From: JBBSMX01 sp038232935
Lineage (GTDB): Bacteria > Bacteroidota > Rhodothermia > Rhodothermales > JANQRZ01
Direction of reading: 5' to 3'
NCBI GenBank assembly: GCA_038232935.1
Contig: JBBSMX010000057.1
Coordinates: 1-23,733 of the forward strand
DNA length: 23,733 nt
This document shows positions 1 to 8,434 of the stretch, piece after piece. The number at the start of each line of letters is the position of its first letter. Position 1 is the first letter of the stretch. Under the pieces are notes generated by a model that worked only from the letters and a program-made list of their open reading frames with translations, did not search any database and was not told the origin of the DNA. The translations under genes and the position numbers were made by a program.

Positions 1-255
1 CTGGCGGAGACCTTTGAGATCTAGGAAGGTGGTGCTACGCTCTTGGAGCCGCGTCGTGCCTCCGTGCGACGCCAGACCCCGTATGCCTTTATGAAATCGA
101 ACTGTGCCTCTTGACAACCCACCTTGTTATGGGGGTTAGGCGGTTCCAGGTCGCAGAAGCACTCTGCAACTTTAACGGATCGGCTCCCTCTTCCATCCTC
201 CCACACGTCCGCACATCCACCCGTAACTTCTCGCTCCTCACCCACACGCCATTCC
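1..255. other. Intergenic region at window edge, no gene seen
   Basis: No supported coding region lies here; the open frames that cross it lack family resemblance before the ATG at 256. A TTGACA hexamer sits at 111-116, but I find no convincing -10 partner 16-18 bp downstream, so a promoter for the gene at 256 is only a possibility. Confidence 0.4.
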
Positions 256-1623
256 ATGAAAGACACCATCCGCATCGCCTCCGGCCAGGGCTTCTGGGGC
301 GACCTCCAGCGCGCCCCCATCGACCAGGCCCGCAACGGCCCCATCGACTACCTCGTGATGGACTACCTCGCCGAGGTGACCATGTCGATCCTCCAGAAGC
401 AGAAGCTCCGCAACCCCGAGCTCGGCTACGCGCGGGACTTCGTCGAGGTCGTCACCGAGCTGCTGCCGGACATCAAGGAGAAGGGGTTCAAGATCATCTC
501 GAACGCGGGCGGCGTGAACCCCCTCGCCTGCCGCGACCGGATCGTGGAGTATGCCAAAGAGCACGGCATCACCGGCGTGAAGATCGCCGTCGTCACCGGC
601 GACGATCTGCTGGACGACCTCGACGGCCTGCTCGCCGACGGCGTCGAACTGAAGCACATGGAGACGGGCGAGAGGCTCGCGCCCGTCCGCGACCAGATGG
701 TGAGCGCGAACGCCTACCTCGGAGCCGGGCCGATTGTGGAAGCACTGCGGCAGGGTGCCGATGTGGTCATCACCGGGCGGACGACCGACACCGGCCTCAC
801 CCTCGCCCCGATGATTCACGAGTTCGGGTGGGACCGGGAGGACTGGGACAAGATGGCCGCCGGCACCGTCGCCGGGCACATCCTCGAGTGCGGCGCGCAG
901 TCCTCGGGCGGCAACTTCACCGACTGGCAGACGGTCCCCGACATGGCGCGGATCGGCTTCCCGATTGTCGAGGCGCGGCCCGACGGGACGTTCACCGTCA
1001 CCAAGCACGACGGCAGCGGCGGCCTGGTCTCGACAGCGACCGTCGCCGAGCAGCTCCTCTACGAGATCGGCGACCCGACCGACTACATCACCCCCGACTG
1101 CGTCGCCGACTTTACATCGATCCATCTCGAAGGCGACGGCAAAAACCGCGTCCGCGTCCACGGCATCCACGGCGAGCCCGACACGGAGTTCTTCAAAGTC
1201 AGCGCGGCATACGCCGACGGCTGGAAGGCGTCGTCCACGCTCGTCTACGCGTGGCCCGACGCCGCTGCGAAAGCCCGCGCCGCCGCCCAGATTCTCAAAG
1301 ACCGGCTCGACGCGCTCGGCCTCCACTTCGATGAGTACCGCGCCGAGCTGATCGGGCTGAACGCGCTCTCCGAGGACGAGGAGCGCAACGCCGACCGCGA
1401 GGGCGAGCTCGACGAAGTCATGCTCCGCGTCTCTGTGCGCTCCCCAGACCGCGACGCCGTCGAGCAGTTCGGGCGCGAGATCGCCCCGCTGATCCTCACC
1501 GGCCCGAGCGCCGTGACGGGCTTCGCCGGGGGCCGCCCGAAGCCGAGCGAGGTGATCGCCTACTGGCCCGCGCTCATCCCCAAAGACCGCGTCCACCCCG
1601 AGGTGACCGTCGTCGAGGTGTGA
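256..1623 (+). CDS. Acyclic terpene utilization AtuA-like protein (DUF1446)
   Basis: The 455-residue product matches the AtuA/DUF1446 family in length and in its N-terminal pattern: an IRIASGQGFWGD opening, then a segment ending MDYLAEVTMSIL, then ISNAGGVNP near residue 80. Family members are known from acyclic terpene (citronellol/geraniol) catabolism in Pseudomonas, but many homologues sit outside such clusters and their reaction is unknown. No other terpene-degradation gene is visible here, so the substrate cannot be assigned. The ATG at 256 is chosen because conserved sequence begins immediately after it; upstream in-frame codons encode unconserved sequence. There is no Shine-Dalgarno sequence, as for most genes in this window. 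There is no signal peptide, so it is predicted cytoplasmic. An imperfect hairpin region and a 122-nt gap separate it from the ABC exporter gene downstream. Confidence 0.85.
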   Translation: MKDTIRIASGQGFWGDLQRAPIDQARNGPIDYLVMDYLAEVTMSILQKQKLRNPELGYARDFVEVVTELLPDIKEKGFKIISNAGGVNPLACRDRIVEYAKEHGITGVKIAVVTGDDLLDDLDGLLADGVELKHMETGERLAPVRDQMVSANAYLGAGPIVEALRQGADVVITGRTTDTGLTLAPMIHEFGWDREDWDKMAAGTVAGHILECGAQSSGGNFTDWQTVPDMARIGFPIVEARPDGTFTVTKHDGSGGLVSTATVAEQLLYEIGDPTDYITPDCVADFTSIHLEGDGKNRVRVHGIHGEPDTEFFKVSAAYADGWKASSTLVYAWPDAAAKARAAAQILKDRLDALGLHFDEYRAELIGLNALSEDEERNADREGELDEVMLRVSVRSPDRDAVEQFGREIAPLILTGPSAVTGFAGGRPKPSEVIAYWPALIPKDRVHPEVTVVEV

Positions 1624-1658
1624 CCATCGGTGACCGTACTGAACCTCTGAGGGTGCAT

Positions 1659-1690
1659 CGCTACGGGTGGTGCGTTCGTTGCGCGTAGCG
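1659..1690. repeat. Inverted repeat between AtuA-like gene and ABC exporter gene
   Basis: CGCTACG at 1659-1665 is the exact reverse complement of CGTAGCG at 1684-1690, with an 18-nt loop. It lies 35 nt after the upstream stop codon and could form a hairpin in the transcript. There is no U-tract, so a terminator role is uncertain. Confidence 0.35.
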
Positions 1691-1745
1691 CCGGATCAGA
1701 AAGGGCGGCGGAGCGTTGGGAGAGGCACGCCACCGACGATCCCGC

Positions 1746-3548
1746 ATGAGCCCGCTCCGCCGCCTCAACCCGTACCTCTGGACCTACCGGGGCCTGATGA
1801 TCCCCGGCCTGCTGGCCGCCCTCGCCTCGGCCATTTTTGCCATCATCGTGCCCGTGGTCGTCCGCGTGGCCGTGGACGCGATCCCGCGGATGGTCACGGT
1901 CTACAAGCTCTACGAAGGCACGCCCGCCGACGGCTTCCTCTTCGCGTACTTCGGCTACGCCCTCATCGTCGTCGCCTTCGCGATCGTGGCGCTCTCCGTC
2001 GTCAGCGGGGTGTTTACGTTCGTGATGCGGCAAACGGTCGTCGTGGCGAGTCGGCACATCGAGTACGACCTGCGGAACCGGCTCTACGGCCACCTCCAGA
2101 AGCTCTCGGCCGGGTTCTACCACCGCTACCCGACGGGCGACGTCATCACGCGCGCCACGAGTGACATCGAGCGGGTCCGCCGTTACATCGGCCCGGCCAT
2201 CATGTACGCCGTTCGCGCCATCACGACCGTCGCGACCGTCCTCGTGGTGATGATGCTGATCTCGCCGACGCTCACGCTGTGGGCGCTCGCGCCGATGCCG
2301 TTCCTCGCCGTCGCCATCTTCTTCGTCGCGAAGCTCGTCCACGCGCGCACCGACGCGATGCAGAGCCAGTACTCGACGCTCACGAGCCGGGTGCAGGAGG
2401 CGCTCGCCGGCGTCCGCGTGGTGAAGGCGTACACCCGCGAGCGGTTCGAGGAGCAGCGCTTCGAGACCGAGAGCCAGACCTATCAGGAGCGCGCACTCGA
2501 CCTCGCCCGCGTGGACGCCGCCTTCCGCCCGATCATGCAGATCCTCATCGGTGCGTCGACGATCCTCGTCGTGTGGATCGGCGGGCGGCTCGTGATCGAG
2601 GGGACGATCACGCTCGGCAACATCGCCGAGTACATCATCTACGTCGCGATTATGACGTGGCCGGTGGCGTCGTTCGGGTACGTGATCTCGATGGTCCAGC
2701 AAGCCTCGGCGAGCGCCGCGCGCCTCTTCGAGATCCTCGACGCCGAGCCCGCCGTGCTCGACACGGAGCGGACCGACCGGAGCGTCGAACACGTCGAGGG
2801 CCGCGTCACGTTCGAGGCCGTCCGCTACCGCTACCTGCCGGAAGGGCCGGACGTGCTCGGCGGCCTCTCCTTCGACGTGCCCGCCGGCACCACGCTCGGC
2901 ATCGTCGGGCGGACGGGCTCGGGCAAGTCGACCCTCATCGAGCTGATCCCGCGCCTCATCGAGCCGACCGAGGGCGTGGTGAAGGTGGACGGCCGCGACG
3001 TGCAGACGATCCCGCTCCAGACCCTCCGCCAGAGCATCGGCGTCGTGCCGCAGGAGGTGTTTCTGTTCTCCGATACGGTCGGCAACAACATCGCCTTCGG
3101 CGAGATCGACGCGGCGCCGGAGGCCATCCGGCAGGCGGCGACGGAGGCGGACCTGCTCGCCAACGTCGAGGACTTTCCCGAGGGTTTCGAGACCCGCGTC
3201 GGCGAGCGGGGGATCACGCTCTCGGGCGGGCAGAAGCAGCGGGCGGCCATCGCCCGCGCGCTCATCCGCGCCCCGCGCATCCTCCTCTTCGACGACGCCC
3301 TCTCGGCCGTCGACACGCGCACCGAGGCGACGATCCTCGGCCACCTCCGCACGCATTACGGTCGCCGCACGATCGTCGTCGTCAGCCACCGGATCTCGGC
3401 CGTGCAGGACGCCGACCAGATCCTCGTGCTCGAAGACGGCGTGATTGCCGAGCGCGGCGATCACGAAGCCCTCGTTGAGACCGGCGGCATGTACGCCGAG
3501 CTCTACCGGAAGCAGCTCCTCGAAGAGGAGCTCGCCGAGGCGCTCTGA
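1746..3548 (+). CDS. ABC exporter half (permease + ATPase), BmrC/YheI-like subunit with degenerate Walker B
   Basis: A 600-residue fused exporter half. Residues ~15-310 form the six-helix transmembrane domain (hydrophobic segments around 20-45, 70-95, 150-185, 260-300). The nucleotide-binding domain has Walker A GRTGSGKST at 388-396, LSGGQ at 492-496, Walker B ending FDD at 515-517, and the H-loop SHRIS. The catalytic glutamate that normally follows the Walker B aspartate is replaced by Asp517, while the signature is canonical. That is the arrangement of the non-catalytic partner in heterodimeric exporters such as BmrC and TM287. The second half is encoded at 4671-6491, beyond ribonuclease Z. 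A TTG 30 nt upstream is an alternative start, but the ATG begins the conserved MSPLRRLNPYLW segment. Substrate is unknown; the family includes multidrug and lipid exporters. Confidence 0.9.
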   Translation: MSPLRRLNPYLWTYRGLMIPGLLAALASAIFAIIVPVVVRVAVDAIPRMVTVYKLYEGTPADGFLFAYFGYALIVVAFAIVALSVVSGVFTFVMRQTVVVASRHIEYDLRNRLYGHLQKLSAGFYHRYPTGDVITRATSDIERVRRYIGPAIMYAVRAITTVATVLVVMMLISPTLTLWALAPMPFLAVAIFFVAKLVHARTDAMQSQYSTLTSRVQEALAGVRVVKAYTRERFEEQRFETESQTYQERALDLARVDAAFRPIMQILIGASTILVVWIGGRLVIEGTITLGNIAEYIIYVAIMTWPVASFGYVISMVQQASASAARLFEILDAEPAVLDTERTDRSVEHVEGRVTFEAVRYRYLPEGPDVLGGLSFDVPAGTTLGIVGRTGSGKSTLIELIPRLIEPTEGVVKVDGRDVQTIPLQTLRQSIGVVPQEVFLFSDTVGNNIAFGEIDAAPEAIRQAATEADLLANVEDFPEGFETRVGERGITLSGGQKQRAAIARALIRAPRILLFDDALSAVDTRTEATILGHLRTHYGRRTIVVVSHRISAVQDADQILVLEDGVIAERGDHEALVETGGMYAELYRKQLLEEELAEAL

Positions 3549-3568
3549 TCGCGCTTGCCTTATCGCTG

Positions 3569-3596
3569 GTAGGGGCGCAGCGCGCTGCGCCTTTCC
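3569..3596. repeat. Palindromic GTAGGGGCG-type element, copy 1
   Basis: The sequence begins GTAGGGGCGCAGCG and continues as its partial reverse complement. The core 3574-3591 is a perfect 18-bp palindrome (GGCGCAGCG followed by its complement). It follows the ABC gene stop by 20 nt and may serve as a transcript-end hairpin. It shares the GTAGGGGCG start with the elements at 3613-3640 and 13752-13783. Confidence 0.6.
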
Positions 3597-3612
3597 ATTC
3601 CACGCTGACGCG

Positions 3613-3640
3613 GTAGGGGCGACCGGCCGGTCGCTCCTAC
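3613..3640. repeat. Palindromic GTAGGGGCG-type element, copy 2
   Basis: A 28-bp inverted repeat with two abutting 14-nt arms: GTAGGGGCGACCGG at 3613-3626 and CCGGTCGCTCCTAC at 3627-3640. One position is a G:T wobble; all others pair. It lies 14 nt upstream of the ribonuclease Z start and just after copy 1, so the 106-nt spacer is largely made of these elements. It resembles small REP-like intergenic palindromes. Confidence 0.65.
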
Positions 3641-3654
3641 GTCCTGTCTACCTC

Positions 3655-4584
3655 ATGCCCGTCGTTACAGAGATCATCCCGCTCGGGACCGGCAGCGCGA
3701 TCCCGACGCGTGACCGCCACCTCTCCGCGTGTGCGCTCTGCCGCGAGGGCCGCGTGCTTCTCTTCGACTGCGGCGAGGGGACGCAACTCCAGCTCCTCCG
3801 CGCGGGCGTGCGCCGCTCGCGCATCGAGGCCATCTTCATCACCCACTTCCACGGCGATCATTTCTACGGGCTCCCCGGCGTCCTCACCACGATGGCGCTG
3901 CTGAAGCGGACCGACCCGCTCACCGTCGTCGGGCCGGTGGGGCTGGAGGCGATCCTGCGCGCGCTCCCCGGACTCCGGAACGACTGGCTCCCGTTCGAGA
4001 TGCGCTACGTGGAGGTGGAGGAGGGCTTCGAGCATGCCGTCGTATATGAAACCGACGCGTTCACCGTTGAGGCACGGCCGCTCGAACATCGGGTCTTCGC
4101 GATGGGCTTCCGGTTCGAGGCGAAGGCAAGGCCGGGGCGGGTGGATGCGGAGCGCGCAGCGGCGCTCGGCGTGACGGGCGTGCAGATCGGCGCGCTCGTG
4201 CGCGGCGAAGCCGTAGCGGTGAACGGGCGCGTCGTGCAGCCGGAAGAGGTCGTCGGGCCGAGGCGGCCGGGCGTGTCGTTCGCGTACTGCCTCGACACGA
4301 TGCCGTGCGACGGCGCGCGGCGGCTGGCCGAGGGCGTAGACCTGCTCGTCCACGAAGCGACCTTCACCGAAGCCCTCCGAGAGCGGGCCGCCGAGACGGG
4401 CCACTCGACGGCGCGGCAGGCCGCCGAGGTCGCCCGCGACGTCGGCGCAAAGCGGTTGCTGCTGACGCATTTCTCCGCCCGCTACGACAGCGCGGAGCCG
4501 CTCGAAGCCGAAGCACGCGCTATCTTTGAGAACACCGAAGCGGCTCGGGAATTAGAGGCGTTCTGCGTGATGCCTGATCCGTGA
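3655..4584 (+). CDS. rnz: Ribonuclease Z
   Basis: A 309-residue metallo-beta-lactamase-fold nuclease that cleaves the 3' trailer of tRNA precursors in the cytoplasm. Visible family marks are the N-terminal LGTGSAIPT strand-loop, the DCGEGTQ motif, the zinc-binding motif HFHGDH at 64-69, LEHRVFAMGFR in the middle, a YCLDT aspartate ligand region, HEATF, GHSTARQAAEVA and the late histidine in LLLTHFSARY. These and the length match the short-form bacterial RNase Z. The ATG at 3655 starts exactly at the conserved strand; longer in-frame extensions read through the palindromic spacer and are rejected. It sits between two ABC exporter halves that appear to form one transporter, an unexpected position for a tRNA-processing gene. 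Its stop codon overlaps an in-frame GTG at 4581 (GTGA), so translational coupling with the next gene is possible. Confidence 0.93.
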   Translation: MPVVTEIIPLGTGSAIPTRDRHLSACALCREGRVLLFDCGEGTQLQLLRAGVRRSRIEAIFITHFHGDHFYGLPGVLTTMALLKRTDPLTVVGPVGLEAILRALPGLRNDWLPFEMRYVEVEEGFEHAVVYETDAFTVEARPLEHRVFAMGFRFEAKARPGRVDAERAAALGVTGVQIGALVRGEAVAVNGRVVQPEEVVGPRRPGVSFAYCLDTMPCDGARRLAEGVDLLVHEATFTEALRERAAETGHSTARQAAEVARDVGAKRLLLTHFSARYDSAEPLEAEARAIFENTEAARELEAFCVMPDP

Positions 4585-4654
4585 TTGGCTTCGCCGACCT
4601 TCGGGTCGTGAGACCGAGCACGACCGTATCGCTCGAGTTCACGCATCACGGATC
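4576..4654. repeat. Inverted repeat at the end of rnz and ahead of the second ABC gene
   Basis: GATCCGTGAT at 4576-4585 is the exact reverse complement of ATCACGGATC at 4645-4654. Within the 59-nt interval a small CGACC-TTCG-GGTCG hairpin lies at 4595-4608. The outer stem overlaps the rnz stop codon and ends 16 nt before the preferred GTG start at 4671, so it could act as an end-of-gene structure or leader. Confidence 0.4.
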
Positions 4655-4670
4655 ACGAATCGACACCAGC

Positions 4671-6491
4671 GTGGCGGAAGAAACGAACACGAACGGACAG
4701 GCCGACAGCGAGGCGAAAGCCACGGCGTACGACGGGCGGCTCTTCCGCCGCATCCTCGCGTTCCTCGTCCCCTACAAAGGGCAGGTGCTCATCGCGAGCG
4801 CGCTCGTGCTCGTCACGGCGTTCCTCGGCGCGTACCAGCCCAAGCTCGTCCAGGTCGCCATCGACGGGTACATCGTCGAGGGGGACGTGGACGGACTGCT
4901 CCGCATCGTGGGGCTCCTCGTGCTCGTGCTCGTCGCGCAGGGGTTGACGGCGTTCGTCGGCGACTACCTCACGCAGTGGGTCGGGCAGCACGCGCTCTAC
5001 GACCTCCGGACCCGCGTCTTCCGCCACATCCAGAACCAACCGCTCGGCTACTTCGACCGCACCCCCATCGGCCGGCTCATCACGCGGACGACGAGCGACA
5101 TCGAGGCACTGAGCGACCTCCTCTCGGCGGGCGTCGTCGCGATCCTCGGGAGCCTCGCCCAGCTCGTCTTCATCGCGTACTTCATGTTCACGCTGAACGT
5201 CACGCTCGCCTTCGTGACGCTGGCCGTGATGCCGCTCATGTTCTGGGCGACGATGAAGTTCCGCGACCGCGTCCGCGTGGTCTACCGCGAGACGCGGAAG
5301 CAGGTCGGCCGGCTGAACTCGTTCCTCCAGGAGCACATCACCGGGATGCACGTCGTCCAGATGTTCAACCGCGAGGACGAGGAGCTCCGCCGCTTCCGCG
5401 GGATCAACGACGAGCACCGCGTCGCGCAGGTCAAGGGGATTTTCTACTACGCCCTCTTCTTCCCCGCCGTGGACCTCATCGCCGCCCTCGCGCTCGGCCT
5501 CGTGATCTGGTTCGGCGGGGCCGAGGCGATGCGGGCCACGCTGTCGGCCGGCGTGCTCATCGCGTTCATCCAGTACGCCCGCCGCTTCTTCGAGCCCATC
5601 CGCAACCTCTCGGACCAGTACAACACGTTCCAGAGCGCGATGGCCGCCAGCGAGCGGATCTTCGACGTGCTCGATCACGACGAGGCGTTCGCCGAGCCCG
5701 CCGAGCCGGTCCAACTCGACGGATGCCGGGGCCGGATCGAGTTCGAAAACGTGTGGTTCGCGTACGAGAATCTGCCCGACAGCGACGAGCCGAACTGGGT
5801 CCTCCGCGACGCCTCGTTCACCGTCGAGCCCGGCCAGACCGTCGCCCTCGTCGGCGCGACCGGCTCGGGCAAGACGACGATCATCAACCTGCTCCTCCGG
5901 TTCTACGAGGTGCAGCGCGGCCAAATCCGCGTGGACGGCGTTCCCATCCAGCAGCTCCGGCTCGACGACCTCCGCAGCCACATCGGCCTCGTGTTGCAGG
6001 ACGTGTTCCTCTTCTCCGGCACCCTCGCCGAGAACATCACGCTCGGCGACCCGGCGAAGAACCTGGAGGACGTGGAGCGCGCCATCGACCTCGTTGGGGC
6101 GGACCGCTTCATCGACCGGCTACCGGACGGGCTGGGTCACCAGATCGGCGAGCGCGGCGTGACGCTCTCGCACGGGCAGCGCCAGCTCGTCTCGTTCATC
6201 CGTGCGCTCGTCTACGACCCCGCGATCATCGTGCTCGACGAGGCGACCTCGTCCGTCGACACCGAGACGGAGGAGCTAGTGCAGACGGCGCTGGAGACGC
6301 TGATGGAGGGGCGGAGCGCGCTCGTCGTGGCGCACCGGCTCTCGACGATCCAGCACGCCGGGCAGATCCTCGTGATGCACAAGGGGGCCATCCGCGAGCG
6401 CGGCACGCATCAGGAGTTGCTCGCGCTCGACGGGCTCTACCGAAAGCTCTACGAGCTCCAGTACGCCGACCAGGAGCGCACGGCGGCGTGA
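4671..6491 (+). CDS. ABC exporter half (permease + ATPase), BmrD/YheH-like catalytic subunit
   Basis: A 606-residue exporter half with a transmembrane domain at ~30-330 and an ATPase domain after ~370. Walker A GATGSGKTT is at 395-403, the signature reads LSHGQ at 499-503 (second glycine position replaced by His), and Walker B ends VLDE with Asp523 and the catalytic Glu524, followed by ATSSVD and the H-loop AHRLS. It therefore has an intact catalytic glutamate but a degenerate signature, the mirror image of the 1746-3548 product. Known heterodimers (BmrCD, TM287/288) split their sites exactly this way. The GTG at 4671 is preferred because family similarity begins shortly after; a GTG at 4581 overlapping the rnz stop would add 30 unconserved residues through an inverted repeat. 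The last 171 nt are copied at 9601-9771. Confidence 0.9.
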   Translation: MAEETNTNGQADSEAKATAYDGRLFRRILAFLVPYKGQVLIASALVLVTAFLGAYQPKLVQVAIDGYIVEGDVDGLLRIVGLLVLVLVAQGLTAFVGDYLTQWVGQHALYDLRTRVFRHIQNQPLGYFDRTPIGRLITRTTSDIEALSDLLSAGVVAILGSLAQLVFIAYFMFTLNVTLAFVTLAVMPLMFWATMKFRDRVRVVYRETRKQVGRLNSFLQEHITGMHVVQMFNREDEELRRFRGINDEHRVAQVKGIFYYALFFPAVDLIAALALGLVIWFGGAEAMRATLSAGVLIAFIQYARRFFEPIRNLSDQYNTFQSAMAASERIFDVLDHDEAFAEPAEPVQLDGCRGRIEFENVWFAYENLPDSDEPNWVLRDASFTVEPGQTVALVGATGSGKTTIINLLLRFYEVQRGQIRVDGVPIQQLRLDDLRSHIGLVLQDVFLFSGTLAENITLGDPAKNLEDVERAIDLVGADRFIDRLPDGLGHQIGERGVTLSHGQRQLVSFIRALVYDPAIIVLDEATSSVDTETEELVQTALETLMEGRSALVVAHRLSTIQHAGQILVMHKGAIRERGTHQELLALDGLYRKLYELQYADQERTAA

Positions 6492-6492
6492 G
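6321..6492 (+). repeat. 172-bp direct repeat, copy A (3' end of ABC gene)
   Basis: This stretch recurs at 9601-9772 with 168 of 172 identical positions; offset is 3280 bp. The differences are at 6332 (G/A), 6353 (G/A), 6362 (G/T) and 6410 (T/C). All four fall at third codon positions and are synonymous (Ala, Gln, Gly, His). Similarity stops one base after the stop codon. Confidence 0.95.
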
Positions 6493-6595
6493 TGCGCGGG
6501 GACGTAGTTGTATTTAAGGGTGATGTGCCGCATATTGGTTCGGTAGCACCGGCTTACACCCAGCGCCCAGCCTCGACCACGCAGCCCCTACGACC
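6493..6595. other. Spacer upstream of the YVTN cargo gene
   Basis: A 103-nt non-coding stretch with a more AT-rich segment at 6505-6540. TTG elements and TATTGGTT could represent a Bacteroidota-type -33/-7 promoter for the gene at 6596, but the match is weak. Confidence 0.25.
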
Positions 6596-7435
6596 ATGAC
6601 CGCTCTACGAACGTCCGCGCTACCGGGGTCAGGTCACCGCCGCGCAGGCCTCCTGCTTGCCCTCACCGCCTTGTTCTTTGCTGCTATGCCGACCGCGTTC
6701 GCCCAAACCACGACCATCTCTGTAGGAAACGGCCCTATCGCTGTGGCGGTGAATGAGACGACGAATAAGGCCTACGTCGTCAACCGCGATAGTGGCACGG
6801 TGACAGTGATCGATGGGAGCGATAACACGACCACGACCGTCCCCGTAGGAGGCGGCCCCAATGCGGTAGCGGTGAACGAGGCGACGAACACCATCTACGT
6901 TACTAACTTCAATAGCAGCACGGCGACGGTGATCGACGGGAGTAATAACACGACCACGACCGTCCCCGTAGGAGGCGGCCCCAATGCGGTAGCGGTGAAT
7001 GAGACGACGAATAAGGCCTACGTCGCCAGCCTCTATAGTGGTACCGTAACAGTGATCGATGGGAGCGACAACACGACCACGACCGTTGCCGCAGGAGGCG
7101 GCCCCGTTGCTATAGCGGTGAACGAGGCGACGAACATGGTCTACGCCGCCAACCAGTTTAGGGGTACGGTGATAGTGATCGATGGGAGCGACAACACCGT
7201 CATCGCAACGGTCCCCGCAGGAGACTTTCCCGGGGCGGTGGCGGTGAACGAGGCGACGAACACCATCTACGTCGCCAACCGCATAAGCGGCGACGTGACG
7301 TTGATCGACGGGAGCGACAACACCGTCATCGCAACGGTGCCCACCGCAGGAATCAACCCCCAACCATTGGTGGTGAACGGGGTGACGAACACGATCTACG
7401 TCGCCAACACTAGTGTGAGGGACGGTTGTTCGTAA
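6596..7435 (+). pseudogene. YVTN beta-propeller T9SS cargo protein, 5' part, interrupted by IS630
   Basis: The product starts with a signal peptide (~residues 1-36, ending TAFAQ) and then has about six repeats of 41 residues with the core GGPNAVAVNEATNTIYV and TVTVIDGSDNTTTTV, the YVTN/NHL-type propeller blade found in secreted surface proteins. The native reading frame ends at 7412, where the insertion sequence begins, and a stop inside the element closes the frame at 7435. Joining 7412 to 8435 (removing one TA copy) restores one frame of 382 residues through ANTRSRTVTVIDG, completing the sixth blade and reaching the sorting domain at 8435-8766. As it stands the truncated 279-residue product would pass the inner membrane but lack the T9SS signal. 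The closely similar 123-bp units at 6821-6943 and 6944-7066 suggest recent repeat expansion. Confidence 0.88.
6720..7410 (+). repeat. 123-bp coding tandem repeats (YVTN blades)
   Basis: A 41-codon unit repeats through the gene. The most similar neighbours, starting near 6821 and 6944, share long exact stretches around GTCCCCGTAGGAGGCGGCCC. The unit encodes one propeller blade. Confidence 0.75.
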
Positions 7436-7464
7436 GCTTGGGGCGATCAACCCACCCCCCTTCT

Positions 7465-8423
7465 ATGGCTGCCTTCTCGCTCGACCTCCGACAACGCATC
7501 CTCGACGCTGCCCTCTGCGGCGACGCTACCGAACAGGCCGTCGCCGACCGCTTCCAAGTCAGCCGCTCGTTCGTGCAGAAGCTCAAGCGCCGATGGCGCA
7601 CGGTCGGCACCGTCGAGTCCGTCGGTCACCGAGGCGGGGCCTCGCTCAAGCTCTCGGCCGATGACCGCGCTGCACTCGCCGCCTGGGTCGAGGCCACCCC
7701 CGACGCCACAGGCGAAGAGATCGCCTCCCGGCTCGCCTCCGAGCGCGGGGTCTGGGTCGCCGGCCGGACGGTCAACCGGATGCTCCTGACGATGGGGCTC
7801 ACGCTCAAAAAAAGACGCTCCGAGCAACGGAGCGCGACCGCTCGGACGTAGCCGAGGAACGGGCGGCGTTCGTGGCCGAGCAGCCCACGATGGAGGCCGA
7901 GCGCTTCGTGTTCCTCGATGAGACCGGCTCGAGCATCGCGATGGCCCGGCGCTACGGGCGCGCCCGGCGGGGGCAGCCCGTCTACGGTGCGGTCCCGCAC
8001 AACCGGGGGAAGAACCTCACCGTCGTCGGTGCGATCTCGGGCACGGGTGGGCTGCTGTGTCACCGCGCCCTCGATGGAGGCATGAACGGCGCGGCGTTCC
8101 TCGCCTTCGCCACCGAGGCGTTGATCCCGGCGCTCAGCCCCGGCCAGATTGTCGTGATGGATAACCTCTCGGCGCATAAGACGAAGGCGGTCCGGGCAGC
8201 CTTCGAAGCCGTCGGGGTGGGCGTGCTCTACCTGCCGCGCTACAGCCCCGATTTCAATCCGATCGAGCTGTGCTGGGCGAAGGTGAAGGCGCGGTTGCGG
8301 GCGGTAGCGGCACGGACGCGCGAAGCCCTCCGGACCGCGGTGGCCGAGGCCCTGGCTCTCGTCGAGATCGAGGAGGTGAAGCGATGGGTGAGGCATTGTG
8401 GCTATCGGCTTACGAGCACGTGA
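7465..8423 (+). CDS. IS630-family transposase, two frames joined by -1 frameshift
   Basis: The first frame (7465-7851) starts MAAFSLDLRQRIL and encodes the N-terminal helix-turn-helix region. The second frame carries the catalytic domain and continues to 8423. The frames meet at a run of seven A at 7807-7813; slipping -1 there joins LKK to KTLRATERDRSDVAEERAAF, which is the usual continuation in this family. The joined product is about 319 residues. Numbered from the internal ATG at 7872, the catalytic residues are Asp16 (FLDETG), Asp97 (VVMDN) and Glu132 (FNPIEL), giving the DD34E spacing of IS630/Tc1 enzymes. The catalytic domain looks complete, so the element may still be active. An alternative to ribosomal slippage is transcriptional slippage on the A7 run. 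Confidence 0.9.
7807..7813 (+). promoter_or_regulatory. A7 slippery run for -1 frameshifting in the transposase
   Basis: Seven consecutive A residues follow CTC in frame 0. A -1 shift here moves from the frame ending at 7851 to the catalytic frame. The conserved protein sequence changes frame exactly at this point. Confidence 0.75.
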
Positions 8424-8434
8424 CTCTCACACTA

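Larger units (their letters stand above)
7411..8434 (+). mobile_element. Complete IS630-family insertion sequence with TA target duplication
   Basis: The element proper is 7413-8432 (1020 bp), flanked by TA at 7411-7412 and 8433-8434, the target duplication expected for IS630/Tc1-type elements. The ends are imperfect inverted repeats: starting from TAGTGTGAG on each side, 20 of the first 28 positions match, including CGTAAGC near the inner end. Removing the element and one TA restores an in-frame cargo gene, which fixes the boundaries. It carries one transposase in two frames. Confidence 0.93.

Noticed and set aside
111..139. TTGACA as promoter of the AtuA-like gene
   Set aside because: No acceptable -10 element lies at 16-18 bp, so it is not listed as a promoter.
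1560..3464. A 634-codon minus-strand frame opposite the first ABC gene
   Set aside because: The product is charged and repetitive with no recognisable motif, and the opposite strand encodes a complete ABC exporter half.
4581..4670. GTG at 4581 as start of the second ABC gene with a GTGA overlap
   Set aside because: It would add 30 residues with no family resemblance, encoded across an inverted repeat; the GTG at 4671 fits better, though the overlap remains possible.
7465..8423. Treating the two-frame transposase as a broken pseudogene
   Set aside because: The switch falls exactly on an A7 run, both halves are conserved, and the ends and target duplication are intact, so regulated frameshifting is the simpler reading.
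8398..8434. GTG-initiated start inside the insertion sequence for the downstream sorting-domain frame
   Set aside because: The codons before 8435 belong to the transposon end; the frame is the tail of the interrupted cargo gene.
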